The notes below the pieces were generated by a model, which saw only the letters and a list, made by a program, of their open reading frames with translations, ran no database searches and was not told the origin of the DNA. A DNA stretch of 64,000 nucleotides from Blastochloris viridis (GTDB taxonomy: Bacteria; Pseudomonadota; Alphaproteobacteria; Rhizobiales; Xanthobacteraceae): positions 1,652,001-1,716,000 of the forward strand of contig NZ_CP012946.1 of NCBI RefSeq assembly GCF_001402875.1, given 5' to 3'. Both the position numbers and the translations under genes were made by a program. The first letter of the stretch is position 1, and every line of letters starts with the position of its first letter. Positions 1 to 9,547 of the stretch are shown here, piece after piece.

Positions 1-1858
1 CTACGGCTCCGAGGACGCCGGGGCGGTGCTCGACAAGCTCGGCGGCCACGGCTGGCAGACCCGCAAGGCGCGGATGAAGAGCCGCATCCGCGAGATGGCG
101 TCGGCGCTGATCAAGGTCGCGGCCGAACGCACGCTCAAGGAGGCGCCGCGCCTCACCGTGGCGCCGGGTCTGGCCGATGAGTTTGCGGCGCGGTTCCCGT
201 TCGATGAGACCGACGATCAGCTTGCCGCTATCGAGGCGGTGACCGACGATCTGGCCGCCGGCCACCCGATGGACCGCCTGGTGTGCGGCGACGTCGGATT
301 CGGCAAGACCGAAGTCGCGCTGCGCGCCGCCTTCGCCTGCGTGATGAACGGCAAGCAGGTCGCGGTGGTGGTGCCGACAACGCTGCTCGCCCGCCAGCAC
401 GCCCGCACGTTCACCGAGCGTTTCAAGGGCTTGCCGATCAACGTCGCCGAGGCCTCGCGCATGGTCGGCTCATCCGATCTGGCGAAGGTGAAGACCGGCA
501 TTGTCACGGGCGGCATCGACATCGTGGTCGGCACCCACGCGCTGCTCAGCAAGGGCATCAACTTCAAGGACCTTGGCCTGCTCATCGTCGACGAGGAACA
601 GCATTTCGGCGTCAGCCACAAGGAGCGCTTAAAGCAGCTCCGCGCCGAGGTCCACGTCCTGACGCTGACGGCGACGCCGATCCCGCGCACGCTGCAGCTC
701 GCCATGTCGGGCGTGCGCGAAATGTCGATCATCGCGACGCCGCCGGTGGACCGCCTCGCGGTGCGCACCTTCATAGCGCCGTTCGACGGCCTGGTGGTGC
801 GCGAGGCGCTCCTGCGCGAGCGCTATCGCGGCGGCCAGGCATTCTACGTCTGCCCGCGGATCGAGGACATCGCCGCGTGCAAGGACTTCCTCGACAAGAA
901 CGTCCCGGAGGTGAAGGTGGTGGTCGGCCACGGCCAGATGTCGGCGAAGGAGCTCGAGAGCGTGATGACCGCGTTCTACGAGGGCAAGGCCGACGTGCTG
1001 CTCTCCACCACCATCGTCGAATCCGGTCTCGACATTCCGACCGCGAACACGCTGATCGTTCACCGCGCCGATATGTTCGGCCTCGCCCAGCTTTATCAGC
1101 TGCGCGGCCGCGTCGGTCGCGCGAAAACCCGCGCCTACGCGCTGTTCACGGTTTCAGCCGACAAGCCGCTCACCGCGCAGGCCGAGCGTCGGCTGAAAGT
1201 TCTGCAGTCGCTCGATACGCTGGGCGCCGGCTTCCAACTTGCCTCGCACGACCTCGACATCCGCGGCGCCGGCAATCTGCTTGGCGACGAGCAGTCCGGC
1301 CATATCAAGGAAGTCGGTTTTGAGCTCTACCAGCAGATGCTGGAGGAGGCGGTCGAGATGATGAAGGCCGGCATCACCGAACCGGTGTCCGACCAGTGGT
1401 CGCCGCAGATCACGCTGGGCGTGCCGGTGACGATCCCGGAGGACTACGTCGCCGACCTCAACGTGCGCCTCACGCTCTATCGCCGCTTGGCGGATCTGGA
1501 GGACGACACCCAGATCGAAGGGGTGGCGGCGGAAATGGTCGACCGCTTCGGGCCGATGCCGCCGGAGGTCGACCAGTTGCTCAAGATCGTCGCCATCAAG
1601 GCGCTATGCCGGCGCGCCAATGTCGAGAAGGTCGACGCCGGACCGAAGGGCGTGGTGATCGCGTTCCGCGACAACACCTTCAAGAACACCCGTGGCCTGA
1701 TGAGCTTTATCCTCGACCAGGGACCGACGGCGAAGGTGCGGCCGGACCAGCGCATTCTGTTCCTGCGCGATTTCGACAAGGTGTCCGAACGCCTCAAGGG
1801 CACCATGATGATTCTGCGCAGCCTCGCCAAGATCGCGACGCGGGCCGAGGCAGCGTGA
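1..1858 (+). CDS. mfd: Transcription-repair coupling factor Mfd, C-terminal part (5' end outside window)
   Basis: ATP-driven translocase that removes stalled RNA polymerase and recruits UvrA to lesions in transcribed strands. The frame is open from base 2 with no start codon, so roughly the last 618 residues are present of a family of about 1,150-1,170. Visible in order are the end of the polymerase-interaction domain (LDKLGGHGWQTRKAR), Walker A GDVGFGKTE near base 289, the VDEEQHFG box near 588, TATPIPRTL, ESGLDIP, motif VI RGRVGRAKTRA, and the C-terminal TRCF domain. The TRG motif region and the DEEQ box separate it from RecG. It converges on marC, with a palindromic repeat between the two genes. 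Confidence 0.96.
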   Translation, partial: YGSEDAGAVLDKLGGHGWQTRKARMKSRIREMASALIKVAAERTLKEAPRLTVAPGLADEFAARFPFDETDDQLAAIEAVTDDLAAGHPMDRLVCGDVGFGKTEVALRAAFACVMNGKQVAVVVPTTLLARQHARTFTERFKGLPINVAEASRMVGSSDLAKVKTGIVTGGIDIVVGTHALLSKGINFKDLGLLIVDEEQHFGVSHKERLKQLRAEVHVLTLTATPIPRTLQLAMSGVREMSIIATPPVDRLAVRTFIAPFDGLVVREALLRERYRGGQAFYVCPRIEDIAACKDFLDKNVPEVKVVVGHGQMSAKELESVMTAFYEGKADVLLSTTIVESGLDIPTANTLIVHRADMFGLAQLYQLRGRVGRAKTRAYALFTVSADKPLTAQAERRLKVLQSLDTLGAGFQLASHDLDIRGAGNLLGDEQSGHIKEVGFELYQQMLEEAVEMMKAGITEPVSDQWSPQITLGVPVTIPEDYVADLNVRLTLYRRLADLEDDTQIEGVAAEMVDRFGPMPPEVDQLLKIVAIKALCRRANVEKVDAGPKGVVIAFRDNTFKNTRGLMSFILDQGPTAKVRPDQRILFLRDFDKVSERLKGTMMILRSLAKIATRAEAA

Positions 1859-1867
1859 ACCCCAGAG

Positions 1868-1977
1868 CCCTCATGCTGAGGAGGCCGCCAAGCAGCCGTC
1901 TCGAAGCGTGAGGGTGGCTCCGGCGTAGACTGGAGCATGCTTCGTGACGCCCGCTTGGCGGGCTGCTCACGATGAGG
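1868..1977. repeat. Dispersed palindromic intergenic repeat, copy A (degenerate)
   Basis: This stretch between the convergent mfd and marC genes carries CTCATGCTGAGGAGG, GCAGCCGTCTCGAAGCGTGAG and a closing GCTGCTCACGATGAG. The same modules, better conserved, recur near 18419 and 36588. The two ends are inverted relative to each other, so the transcript could fold into a long hairpin. It may act as an mRNA-end or REP-like element; that role is inferred. Confidence 0.65.
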
Positions 1978-2010
1978 GCGCGTACTTGGCATCATCGGAC
2001 GGAGCGCTGC

Positions 2011-2643
2011 TCACCCGCCCCTGATCACCGCGCTGGCGCCGTCGATCACGAACTGCACCGCCATCGCGGCGAGGATGACGCCGAGCAGGCGCGAGGTGAC
2101 CGAGCGCATGGTGGTGCCGATCATGCGGTCGAGCCGTTCGGCGAGCAGCAGGCAGAGCGCGGCGATGCCCATCGCTGCCGCGATCACCGCGATCAGCATC
2201 GCGGCGAAGACGATGTCGCCGGGGCGCTGGCCGACCAGCAGCAGCGTGGCGGTGATGGCGCCGGGGCCGGCCAGTAGCGGGATGCCGAGCGGGAAGGCGG
2301 CGACGTTGTTGATGTGGTCTTTGGTCTTGGCCTCGGAGGCGGTGGTGATTTTGCGCTCGGCCTGCTCGCCGAACACCATCTCGGCGGCGATCCAGAACAG
2401 CAGCAGGCCGCCAGCGATGCGGAACGCCGGCAGGGTGATGCCAAGCTGACGCAGCAGCCAGTCGCCGGCCAGCGCCGCGCCGGTCAGGATGGCGAAGGCG
2501 ATCAGGCAGGCGCGCACGGCCACCTGCCGGCGGTGCTGCGGCGACAGGCCGAAGGTGAGGTTCAGGAACAGCGGCACCAACGCCACCGGCTCGATGATCA
2601 CGACCAGCGTCACGAAGGCGTTGACGAGGGCATCGAGCGGCAT
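2011..2643 (-). CDS. MarC family integral membrane protein
   Basis: The 210-residue protein has about six hydrophobic segments and the MarC/UPF0056 hallmarks: N-terminal VIIEPVALVPLFL, FRIAGGLLLFWIAAEM in the first half, and FPLGIPLLAGPGAITATLLL in the centre. MarC proteins are inner-membrane proteins once linked to multiple antibiotic resistance, but that link was withdrawn for E. coli and the true function is unknown. The ATG at 2643 places the first membrane segment near the N-terminus. It is transcribed away from gyrA and stands alone. Confidence 0.88.
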   Translation of the reverse strand: MPLDALVNAFVTLVVIIEPVALVPLFLNLTFGLSPQHRRQVAVRACLIAFAILTGAALAGDWLLRQLGITLPAFRIAGGLLLFWIAAEMVFGEQAERKITTASEAKTKDHINNVAAFPLGIPLLAGPGAITATLLLVGQRPGDIVFAAMLIAVIAAAMGIAALCLLLAERLDRMIGTTMRSVTSRLLGVILAAMAVQFVIDGASAVIRGG

Positions 2644-2926
2644 GGATCACCCCGATCGAGCGCGCCGGTCGCGGTGCGCGAGCGGCGGCGCCGTGCCGAG
2701 CATGGCGAGGCGGGCACGATCCTCGCGCCGGTGTCCCCATGGGTCAAGGCAGCGTCGCCGGAACGAGATTTGCCAAAGCGCGACGCAACCTTGGCGGGCG
2801 CGGGGTCATCATCACGCAAATGCCTGAATTTAAAATTAAAAATACCTGTTTACCGGTTGCCGGACTGGTGGCGCCGGCAACCGGAATCGGCTATTCAACC
2901 CTACCTTCCCGCATCCCATTGAGGCC

Positions 2927-5686
2927 ATGTTGCCGAACGACCCCGCGACACCCCAAGGCGGTGACACTTCCGACGTCCGTGGCATCTCCATTACCGAGGA
3001 GATGAAGCGCTCCTACCTCGATTACGCCATGAGCGTGATCGTGAGCCGGGCGCTGCCCGACGCGCGCGACGGCCTCAAGCCGGTGCATCGCCGCATCCTG
3101 TTCTCGATGAACGAGAACGGTTACGAGTGGAACAAGCCGTACCGCAAGTCGGCGCGCGTGGTCGGCGACGTCATCGGTAAATATCATCCGCACGGCGATC
3201 AGGCGGTCTACGACGCCCTGGTGCGCATGGCGCAGCCGTTCTCGATGCGGGTGCCGCTGATCGATGGCCAGGGCAATTTCGGCTCGCTCGATGGCGATCC
3301 GCCCGCGGCGATGCGATACACCGAGGTGCGGCTGAAGAAGGTCGCGAGCGCGCTGCTGGAAGACCTCGACAAGGATACCGTCGAGTTCCAGGAGAACTAC
3401 GATAATTCCGAGCGCGAGCCGACGGTGCTGCCGGCGCGCTTTCCCAACCTGCTCACCAACGGCGCCGGCGGCATCGCCGTCGGCATGGCCACCAACATCC
3501 CGCCGCACAATCTCGGCGAGGTGATCGACGCCTGCATGGCGCTGATCGAGAACCCCGGTCTCGGCATCGACGAACTGATGGAGCACATGGCGGGGCCGGA
3601 CTTTCCGACCGGTGGCCTGATCCTCGGCCGCGGCGGCCTCCGCTCCGCCTTCCACACCGGGCGCGGCTCGGTGGTGATGCGTGGCAAGGTTGCGATCGAG
3701 AGCCTGCGCAAGGACCGCGAGGCGATCATCGTCACCGAGGTGCCCTACCAGGTCAACAAGGCGTCGATGGTGGAGAAGATCGCCGATCTGGTGCGGGAGA
3801 AGCGCATCGAAGGCATTTCCGACCTGCGTGACGAAAGCGACCGCGACGGCGTGCGCGTGGTGATCGAGCTGAAGCGCGATGCCGTCGCTGACGTGGTGCT
3901 GAACCAGCTCTACCGCTTCACACCGCTGCAGACCACGTTCGGCGTCAACATGGTGGCGCTGGCCGGCGGTCGCCCGGCGCTGATGAACTTGAAGGATCTG
4001 CTCAGCGCCTTCATCGCCTTCCGCGAGGAAGTGGTGAGCCGGCGGACCAAGTTCCTGCTGCGCAAGGCGCGCGACCGCGCCCATGTGCTGGTCGGCCTCG
4101 CCATCGCGGTTGCCAATATCGACGAGGTGATCCGGCTGGTCCGCACCTCGCCCGACGCCGCCGCCGCCCGCGAGGCGTTGATGTCGCGCAATTGGCCGGC
4201 GCGGGACGTCGAGCCGCTGCTGCTGCTGATCGACGATCCACGCCACCGCCTTGCCGACGACGGCACCTATCGTCTCTCCGAGGAGCAGGCGCGGGCGATC
4301 CTCGACCTTCGCCTGCAGCGCCTCACAGCGCTCGGCCGTGATGAGATTGCCCAGGAGCTCGACAAGCTCGCGGTCGAGATCGCCAACTATCTCGACATCC
4401 TGCGCTCGCGCGCGCGCATCATGACGATCGTCAAGGACGAGCTGATCGAGATACGCGACGAGTTCGCAACGCCGCGCAAGACCGAGATCGTCGAAGCCGA
4501 CGCCGACATGGAGGATGAGGACCTCATCCAGCGCGAGGACATGGTGGTGACGGTGTCGCACGCCGGCTATGTCAAGCGGGTGCCGCTGTCGACCTATCGC
4601 TCGCAGCGCCGCGGCGGCAAGGGCCGCTCGGGCATGCAGACGCGGGAGGAGGATTTCGTCACCCGGCTGTTCGTCGCCTCGACCCACGCGCCGGTGCTGT
4701 TCTTTTCCTCGCGCGGCATGGTCTACAAGCTGAAGGTGTGGCGATTGCCGTTGGCGCCGCCGCAGGGGCGCGGCAAGGCGCTGGTCAACATCCTGCCGCT
4801 GGAGCAGGGCGAGCGCATCACCTCGATCATGCCGCTGCCCGAGGACGAGTCGACCTGGGCCAATTTCCAGATCATGTTCGCGACCACCGCCGGCAACGTG
4901 CGGCGCAACGAACTCAGCGACTTCGTTCAGGTCAACCGCAACGGCAAGATCGCGATGAAGCTCATCGAGGAGGGCGAGGCCATTGCCGGCGTCGCGCTCT
5001 GCACCGAGGCCGACGACGTGCTGCTGACCGCAGGCGGTGGCCAGTGCATCCGGTTCCCCGCCGGCGATGTCCGGCTGTTCAAGGGCCGCGAGTCGACCGG
5101 CGTGCGCGGCATCAGGCTGGAGGCGGGCGACCGGGTCATCTCGATGGCGATCCTGCGCCATGCCGAAGCCACCCCGGCCGAACGCGCCGGCTATCTGAAG
5201 CAGGCCTCCGCAATGCGGCGTGCCGCCGGCGACGACGCGCCGGACGAGCCGGTGGTGGCGGAGGACGGCGAAGAGGCGGCCGGCAACGGAACGCTGTCGC
5301 CCGAGCGCTACGTCGAGATGGGCGCGCAGGAGCAGTTCATCCTCACGGTGTCGGAGAACGGCTTCGGCAAGCGCTCGTCGTCGTTCGAGTATCGTCTGAC
5401 GGGCCGCGGCGGCAAGGGCATCGTCGCCATGGCCGTCAACGACCGCAACGGGCCGCTGGTGGCCTCGTTCCCGGTCGAGGACGCCGACCAGATCATGCTG
5501 GTCACCAATGGCGGCCAGCTCATCCGCTGCCCGGTCGACGGCATCCGCGTCGCCGGCCGTTCGACGCAAGGCGTGATCATCTTCAACACCGCCGCCGACG
5601 AGCGGGTGGTGTCGGTCGAGCGGGTGACCGAGGACGCCAGCGGCGAGGTGAACGGCGAGAGCGAGGATGGCGGGGAGGCGGAGTGA
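2927..5686 (+). CDS. gyrA: DNA gyrase subunit A
   Basis: This is the breakage-reunion subunit of DNA gyrase, which with GyrB introduces negative supercoils. At 919 residues it is a typical alphaproteobacterial length. The winged-helix and tower region includes the conserved segment around [16 protein letters not shown], the catalytic tyrosine is Tyr131 in [10 protein letters not shown], and the C-terminal beta-pinwheel carries the GyrA box QRRGGKG that defines gyrase rather than topoisomerase IV. In the quinolone region the residue matching E. coli Ser83 is Gln92, while Asp96 (E. coli Asp87) is kept. The ATG at 2927 gives an N-terminus of normal length. It has its own upstream region of about 280 bp. 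Confidence 0.97.
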   Translation: MLPNDPATPQGGDTSDVRGISITEEMKRSYLDYAMSVIVSRALPDARDGLKPVHRRILFSMNENGYEWNKPYRKSARVVGDVIGKYHPHGDQAVYDALVRMAQPFSMRVPLIDGQGNFGSLDGDPPAAMRYTEVRLKKVASALLEDLDKDTVEFQENYDNSEREPTVLPARFPNLLTNGAGGIAVGMATNIPPHNLGEVIDACMALIENPGLGIDELMEHMAGPDFPTGGLILGRGGLRSAFHTGRGSVVMRGKVAIESLRKDREAIIVTEVPYQVNKASMVEKIADLVREKRIEGISDLRDESDRDGVRVVIELKRDAVADVVLNQLYRFTPLQTTFGVNMVALAGGRPALMNLKDLLSAFIAFREEVVSRRTKFLLRKARDRAHVLVGLAIAVANIDEVIRLVRTSPDAAAAREALMSRNWPARDVEPLLLLIDDPRHRLADDGTYRLSEEQARAILDLRLQRLTALGRDEIAQELDKLAVEIANYLDILRSRARIMTIVKDELIEIRDEFATPRKTEIVEADADMEDEDLIQREDMVVTVSHAGYVKRVPLSTYRSQRRGGKGRSGMQTREEDFVTRLFVASTHAPVLFFSSRGMVYKLKVWRLPLAPPQGRGKALVNILPLEQGERITSIMPLPEDESTWANFQIMFATTAGNVRRNELSDFVQVNRNGKIAMKLIEEGEAIAGVALCTEADDVLLTAGGGQCIRFPAGDVRLFKGRESTGVRGIRLEAGDRVISMAILRHAEATPAERAGYLKQASAMRRAAGDDAPDEPVVAEDGEEAAGNGTLSPERYVEMGAQEQFILTVSENGFGKRSSSFEYRLTGRGGKGIVAMAVNDRNGPLVASFPVEDADQIMLVTNGGQLIRCPVDGIRVAGRSTQGVIIFNTAADERVVSVERVTEDASGEVNGESEDGGEAE

Positions 5687-5757
5687 TCCGCCGCGCAGGC
5701 GAGGGCTGCCGGCGCTGCGGTGCCGAGGCGCCGTCGCAGCCGGGAGGGTGAAACGCG

Positions 5758-6372
5758 ATGTCGTTTGAGACGTGGCTGCTGTTCGTGCTGGCCTCGGTCG
5801 CGCTGATTGCGACGCCCGGGCCGAACGTCGCTTTGGTGATCGGCACCACGCTGCGCCACGGCCGCACCGGCGGCCTTCTGGCGGTGGCCGGCGTCAATGC
5901 CGGCGTCATCCTTCAGCTTTGTACCGTGGCGGCGGGGCTGTCCTGGATCGTCGATGCGTTCTCGGCCCATTTCGACCTGATCCGCTACCTCGGGGCGGGC
6001 TATCTCATCGTTCTTGCTGCGCAGCAATTGCGCAGCAAATCAGTGTCGCCGGGCGCCGCCGCGCCTGCCTTGGCGCCGGAGCGGGCGTTCGGGCGGGGAT
6101 TTCTCATCGCATTTGCCAATCCCAAGACGCTGGTGTTCTTCGCCGCCTTCCTGCCGCTGTTCATCGACGCCAACGCCGGGCCTTCGGCGGCGCTGTGGCT
6201 GCTGGTCTCGACCTTCGCCGTCATCGCCGCCACCGGCGACACGCTGTTCGTGCTGGCGGCGGCTCGGCTCGGCCGGGCGGTGTCGGGCCGCTACGCCCGC
6301 ATTGCCGACAAGGCCAGCGCCGGCATCCTGATCGGCGGCGCCGTGGTGCTGCTGGCGGCGGGGCGCCGCTAG
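5758..6372 (+). CDS. LysE/RhtB family amino-acid exporter
   Basis: The 204-residue membrane protein belongs to the LysE/RhtB superfamily of small exporters for amino acids and related metabolites. It opens with the typical hydrophobic helix followed by IATPGPNVALVIG, the family signature near residues 17-30. It also has FLIAFANPKTLVFFAAFLP in the middle, a second family block, and about six membrane segments in all. It lies 71 bp downstream of gyrA and could be read from the same transcript. The substrate cannot be told from sequence. Confidence 0.9.
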   Translation: MSFETWLLFVLASVALIATPGPNVALVIGTTLRHGRTGGLLAVAGVNAGVILQLCTVAAGLSWIVDAFSAHFDLIRYLGAGYLIVLAAQQLRSKSVSPGAAAPALAPERAFGRGFLIAFANPKTLVFFAAFLPLFIDANAGPSAALWLLVSTFAVIAATGDTLFVLAAARLGRAVSGRYARIADKASAGILIGGAVVLLAAGRR

Positions 6373-6498
6373 TTTTCGATTTGTTCTCGCGGATGTGCGA
6401 GGCGACGTTCGAGATCGAGGTCAGGATTGGCGTGCCGTTCTGGCGGTGGCGTGACCCCGGCGAACGCTCCGGCCGCCAATCTCTCGTCGCTGCCGCGG

Positions 6499-6575
6499 GC
6501 ATTTTCCGCAAATGTCGGAGCTGCCCTTGCGGCATAACCTGCGGCAATTCAAAGACTTGGAGCGTCCGCTCCGAT
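6499..6575. repeat. Dispersed GCATTTTCCGC...ATTCAAAGACTT intergenic element, degenerate copy
   Basis: Between the exporter gene and coaD (a 296 bp gap) there is GCATTTTCCGCAAATG followed about 40 bases later by CAATTCAAAGACTTGGAGCG. The same pair of blocks, in the same order, is found at 8891-8994, and the first block again near 16985. This looks like a short non-coding repeat family of Rhizobiales-type genomes. No other signal was seen in this gap. Confidence 0.55.
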
Positions 6576-6668
6576 GCGGTCGCCCGCCAGGGTTGTGGGT
6601 TGCCGGTGCCAGACGTAAATTCGGGCGCGTAATTCCACTCCGACGGATTGTAGGCTAAGGGTGCGGCC

Positions 6669-7166
6669 ATGATGCGCACGGCTTTCTATCCTGGCTCGTT
6701 CGACCCGGTCACCAACGGCCATGTCGACGTGATCCACAATGCCTGCCGCTTCGTCGACCGGGTTGTGATCGGCATCGGCATCCACCCCGGCAAGGCGCCG
6801 CTGTTCTCGTTCGAGGAACGGGCGAAGATGCTGCTGGAGAGCTGCGGGGCGTTCGCCGCCAACAGCGGGACGCGATTGGATGTCGTCACCTTCGACGACC
6901 TTGCGGTCGAGGCGGCGCGCCGGGCCGGCGCCGGCCTCTTGATCCGCGGTCTGCGCGACGGCTCCGACCTCGATTACGAGATGCAACTCGCCGGCATGAA
7001 CGCCACGCTGGCGCCAGAGGTGCAGACGGTGTTCCTGCCGGCCTCGCCGATGGTACGCCCGATCACCGCCACTTTGGTGCGCCAGATCGCTGCCATGGGC
7101 GGCGACGTCTCGGCATTCGTGCCGCCGCCGGTGCTCGACCGGCTCGCCGCTAAATACGCCGCTTAA
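6669..7166 (+). CDS. coaD: Phosphopantetheine adenylyltransferase
   Basis: This enzyme transfers AMP from ATP to 4'-phosphopantetheine to give dephospho-CoA, the penultimate step of CoA synthesis. The 165-residue protein has the nucleotidyltransferase motif [16 protein letters not shown] at its N-terminus (TNGH is the T/HxGH site), the [12 protein letters not shown] block at mid length, and a C-terminal [16 protein letters not shown] that matches the family's ISSTxVR segment. The chosen ATG at 6669 is the only one giving this N-terminus ([10 protein letters not shown]). It is followed 37 bp later by a cyclophilin gene, a common pairing in alphaproteobacteria. Confidence 0.95.
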   Translation: MMRTAFYPGSFDPVTNGHVDVIHNACRFVDRVVIGIGIHPGKAPLFSFEERAKMLLESCGAFAANSGTRLDVVTFDDLAVEAARRAGAGLLIRGLRDGSDLDYEMQLAGMNATLAPEVQTVFLPASPMVRPITATLVRQIAAMGGDVSAFVPPPVLDRLAAKYAA

Positions 7167-7203
7167 GTTCCCGCCCACACGGGCTGATCCCAAAGGAGGC
7201 TCC

Positions 7204-7758
7204 ATGCTCCGTGCCCTCGCGATCGCGATTGCGCTCGCTTTTGCCGCGCCGGCCGTCGCCCAGACGCCGCTGCCGGCGGACCCTGCGAACACCGTGGTGC
7301 TGGAGACGACCAAGGGTCGCGTCGTCATCCGCCTGCGCAACGACGTCGCGCCCGCGCATGCCGAGCGCATCAAAGTTCTGGCGCGCGAGGGCTTCTACGA
7401 CAACGTGCCGTTCCACCGCGTCATCGCCGATTTCATGGCGCAGACCGGCGACGGCGAATTCGGCAACGGCACCGGCGGGTCGAAATACCCCGACCTTCGC
7501 CAGGAGTTCTCCAAGGTGCCGTTCGCCCGTGGCGTGGTCGGCATGGCCCGAACCTCGGATCCGAACTCGGCAAACTCGCAGTTCTTCATCATGCTCACCG
7601 AGAAGTCCCACCTCAACGGCCAGTACACCGTCGTGGGCTACGTGACCGAGGGCATGGACGTTGTCGACCAGATCAAGAAGGGTGAAAGTGCGCGCAACGG
7701 CGTCGTGAAGGACCCGGACAAGATCGTGAAGTTGACGGTCCAGGCCGACGCGAAATAA
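7204..7758 (+). CDS. Peptidyl-prolyl cis-trans isomerase, cyclophilin type, secreted
   Basis: This cyclophilin catalyses cis-trans isomerisation of prolyl bonds, probably in the periplasm. The 184-residue protein begins with a signal peptide (hydrophobic residues 5-18, likely cleavage after PAVA). The core follows, with FYDNVPFHRVIADFMAQTGD containing the catalytic Arg, and GMARTSDPNSANSQFFIM. An AGGAGG Shine-Dalgarno sequence precedes the ATG at 7204. A cytoplasmic paralogue without a signal peptide lies just downstream at 8364, suggesting a tandem duplication split by one small gene. Confidence 0.93.
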   Translation: MLRALAIAIALAFAAPAVAQTPLPADPANTVVLETTKGRVVIRLRNDVAPAHAERIKVLAREGFYDNVPFHRVIADFMAQTGDGEFGNGTGGSKYPDLRQEFSKVPFARGVVGMARTSDPNSANSQFFIMLTEKSHLNGQYTVVGYVTEGMDVVDQIKKGESARNGVVKDPDKIVKLTVQADAK

Positions 7759-7797
7759 ACGACGCCGGAAAGGGCGACGCGCAATGACCGGCGCCAC

Positions 7798-8367
7798 ATG
7801 AACTTCGCCATTCCTTACGCCGCCGGCATCGGCCTTGCTGTTGGAGCCGCCACCGCGGATGCGATGGTCGGCACCAAGCCTGGTACCGATGCCGACGGCG
7901 TAGGAATTGGCGATACCTGCGACGCTTCCGTCTATTGCCCCGTTCGGGGCTTCGAGGGCGGCGCCGAGGTCCGGCCGGCAGCGAGTTTGATATTAGTCGT
8001 TCCGGTCGGTCGGGACAATCCGGCCCCGAAAAGTCCTGAAAAAATGCTTAACGCGCTCGCCGACCTCGCGCCGGCCCTGCGTGGATGCTGGTGGCCGCCG
8101 CGGCTGGGCGATGTCGCGAGCCCGCCGGACGTCACCTTCCAGATCAGCTTCCGCCGGGACGGCCGGCTGTTCGGCCGCCCCCGCATCATCGAGTTTTCCC
8201 GCGCCGTTACCCGCATCGAGCGTGCGATTTACTATCAGGCGGTTGCCCGGGCGCTCGAGCTGTGTTCATCCCTGCCGTTCAACGACGGGCTCGGCGGAGC
8301 CATCGCCGGACGGACCATCCGGGTCGTGTTCAAAGACCAACGCAACAAGAGGCAAGCGCTCAGATGA
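7798..8367 (+). CDS. Small protein with TonB/TolA-like C-terminal region, function unknown
   Basis: The 189-residue protein has no function I recognise. The N-terminal third looks variable, with a weak hydrophobic stretch at residues 5-20. The C-terminal half follows the pattern of the short TolA/TonB-type C-terminal fold: a Cys-Trp near residue 98 (GCWWPP), a strand VTFQISFRRDGRLFG, then PRIIEF and a helix containing ALELCSSLPF. Its stop overlaps the start of the next cyclophilin gene by ATGA, so translational coupling is likely. It sits between two cyclophilin paralogues. The family call is based on pattern only and should be treated as tentative. Confidence 0.6.
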   Translation: MNFAIPYAAGIGLAVGAATADAMVGTKPGTDADGVGIGDTCDASVYCPVRGFEGGAEVRPAASLILVVPVGRDNPAPKSPEKMLNALADLAPALRGCWWPPRLGDVASPPDVTFQISFRRDGRLFGRPRIIEFSRAVTRIERAIYYQAVARALELCSSLPFNDGLGGAIAGRTIRVVFKDQRNKRQALR

Positions 8368-8831
8368 CTGATCCCGAAAACACCCTCATCCTCGAAACCA
8401 CCAAGGGCCGCGTCACCATCGTGCTGCGCCCGGATCTGGCCCCCGGCCACGTCGAGCGGCTGAAGACGCTGGCGCGCCGCGGCTTCTACGACGGCATCGT
8501 GTTCCACCGCGTCATCGACGGCTTCATGGCCCAGACCGGTTGCCCGCACGGCACCGGTACCGGTGGCTCGGAGCTGCCGAACCTCGCCGCCGAGTTTTCC
8601 AACGAAAAGCACGTCCGCGGCACCTGCTCGATGGCGCGCTCCGCCAACCCCAACTCGGCCAACTCGCAGTTCTTCATCTGCTTCGCCGACTCGCCGTGGC
8701 TCGATCGCCAGTACTCGGTGTGGGGCCAGGTCACCGAAGGCATGGAGGTGGTCGACCAGATCAAGCGCGGCGAGCCGGTGCGCGACCCCGACAAGATCGT
8801 GTCGATGAAGGTGGCGGCCGACCTCGCCTGA
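8364..8831 (+). CDS. ppiB: Peptidyl-prolyl cis-trans isomerase B, cytoplasmic cyclophilin
   Basis: The 155-residue cyclophilin lacks a signal peptide and begins directly with MTDPENTLILETTKGRV. It has the PPIase core FYDGIVFHRVIDGFMAQTG, with the catalytic Arg, and ARSANPNSANSQFFICF, and ends a few residues after the last strand. The ATG at 8364 overlaps the upstream stop as ATGA. A longer reading upstream in the same frame would run through the previous gene in the wrong frame, so this start is preferred. It is closely similar to the secreted copy at 7204. Confidence 0.93.
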   Translation: MTDPENTLILETTKGRVTIVLRPDLAPGHVERLKTLARRGFYDGIVFHRVIDGFMAQTGCPHGTGTGGSELPNLAAEFSNEKHVRGTCSMARSANPNSANSQFFICFADSPWLDRQYSVWGQVTEGMEVVDQIKRGEPVRDPDKIVSMKVAADLA

Positions 8832-8859
8832 TCCAGGCGTCCGATCTCCCGGACGGCAT

Positions 8860-8890
8860 CATACGGTTTCCGGTTGATCACGTCGTGATC
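8860..8890. repeat. TACGG-type short hairpin repeat
   Basis: This copy of a dispersed element begins CATACGGTTTCCGGTTGATC and directly abuts the TAGAGC element at 8891. Better palindromic copies lie at 17103-17138 and 33479-33514, and weaker ones near 16817 and 39576. Confidence 0.5.
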
Positions 8891-8994
8891 TAGAGCATTC
8901 TCCGCAAAAGTGGATACCGGTTTTGCGAAAGAGAATGCGATAATTCAAAGACTTAGAGCGACAACCCGGTTCAATCAGATCGGCGGACGCTCTA
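8891..8994. repeat. TAGAGC...GCTCTA bounded intergenic element
   Basis: This 104 bp element is bounded by TAGAGC (8891-8896) and its inverse GCTCTA (8989-8994). It contains CATTCTCCGCAAAAGTGG, a matching GAAAGAGAATG that pairs with the left side, and ATTCAAAGACTTAGAGC. A degenerate copy lies at 6499 and a fragment at 16983. The inverted ends and multi-copy nature resemble a miniature non-autonomous element or a REP-like repeat. Confidence 0.6.
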
Positions 8995-9040
8995 AGGAAA
9001 CAACCTCGCCGCAAACTCATTGATCGGAGGCTCTTGCAGA

Positions 9041-9063
9041 CCCCGGGCATGTCCGGGGTTTTT
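9041..9063 (+). terminator. Intrinsic-terminator-like hairpin inside the IS end
   Basis: CCCCGG (9041-9046) pairs with CCGGGG (9053-9058) around a six-base loop and is followed by five T residues (9059-9063). It lies 210 bp downstream of ppiB and immediately inside the left end of the decayed insertion sequence. The copy at 28299 keeps the T-run with a weaker stem. It may now end transcription entering the region. Confidence 0.55.
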
Positions 9064-9166
9064 CGGTTGGTCTGGCGTGGCCGAATTGGCGGATTTATGG
9101 CGGGGCTGTCACGGCGGCGCCCGGCTCTCGGCGAGGAGGCGGCCGGTCTGGTGTGGCCGGCCTCGA

Positions 9167-9547
9167 TCAGGCCGCGTGGAGCTGTGAGGGCAGTTCACTG
9201 TCGGCGAATCCGGCGAGCGCCCGCGAGAAGGTCGCCTCGCGGGGGATGTGGCCGGTCCAGCTGCACAGATGGCTCAGCATCGGCCGGGTGCGGACCTGGT
9301 CGATCACAGCACCGGATAGCCGTCACCGCCTTGGCGATGAAGCTGCGGGCACGGGCGGCCGCTCGGCCAGCGGCCGTCCGGGAAGCCCGCGCCAGTGCGG
9401 GACCAACCCTTCGATCCGCACCATCCCCAGCACGATCGCCAGTTGCTCATTCTTCGCGGTCCGCGGGCCGATGCCGTCCGGCAAGGACGGAAAACGCCGC
9501 TGTTGCAGTTCCGCGAGGTCTGGTGCGATCCTTCCAATCACCGACAT
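9167..9547 (-). pseudogene. Transposase, N-terminal remnant with frameshifts
   Basis: Reading the minus strand from the ATG at 9547 gives MSVIGRIAPDLAELQQRRF, then NEQLAIVLGMVRIEGLVPHW and GLPGRPLAER, a start typical of IS transposases of the DUF772 type. After about 75 residues the frame breaks. The expected continuation is found in shifted frames as SFIAKAVTAI and then LCSWTGHIPREATFSRAL, ending at a stop at 9167. At least two frameshifts and loss of the catalytic region make it nonfunctional. The family assignment is from recalled motif resemblance. Confidence 0.65.

Noticed and set aside
2891..5569. 892-codon open frame antisense to gyrA
   Set aside because: Frames opposite GC-rich genes are open by codon bias. 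The translation is rich in His, Arg, Asp and Ala with no motif, and gyrA on the other strand is certain.
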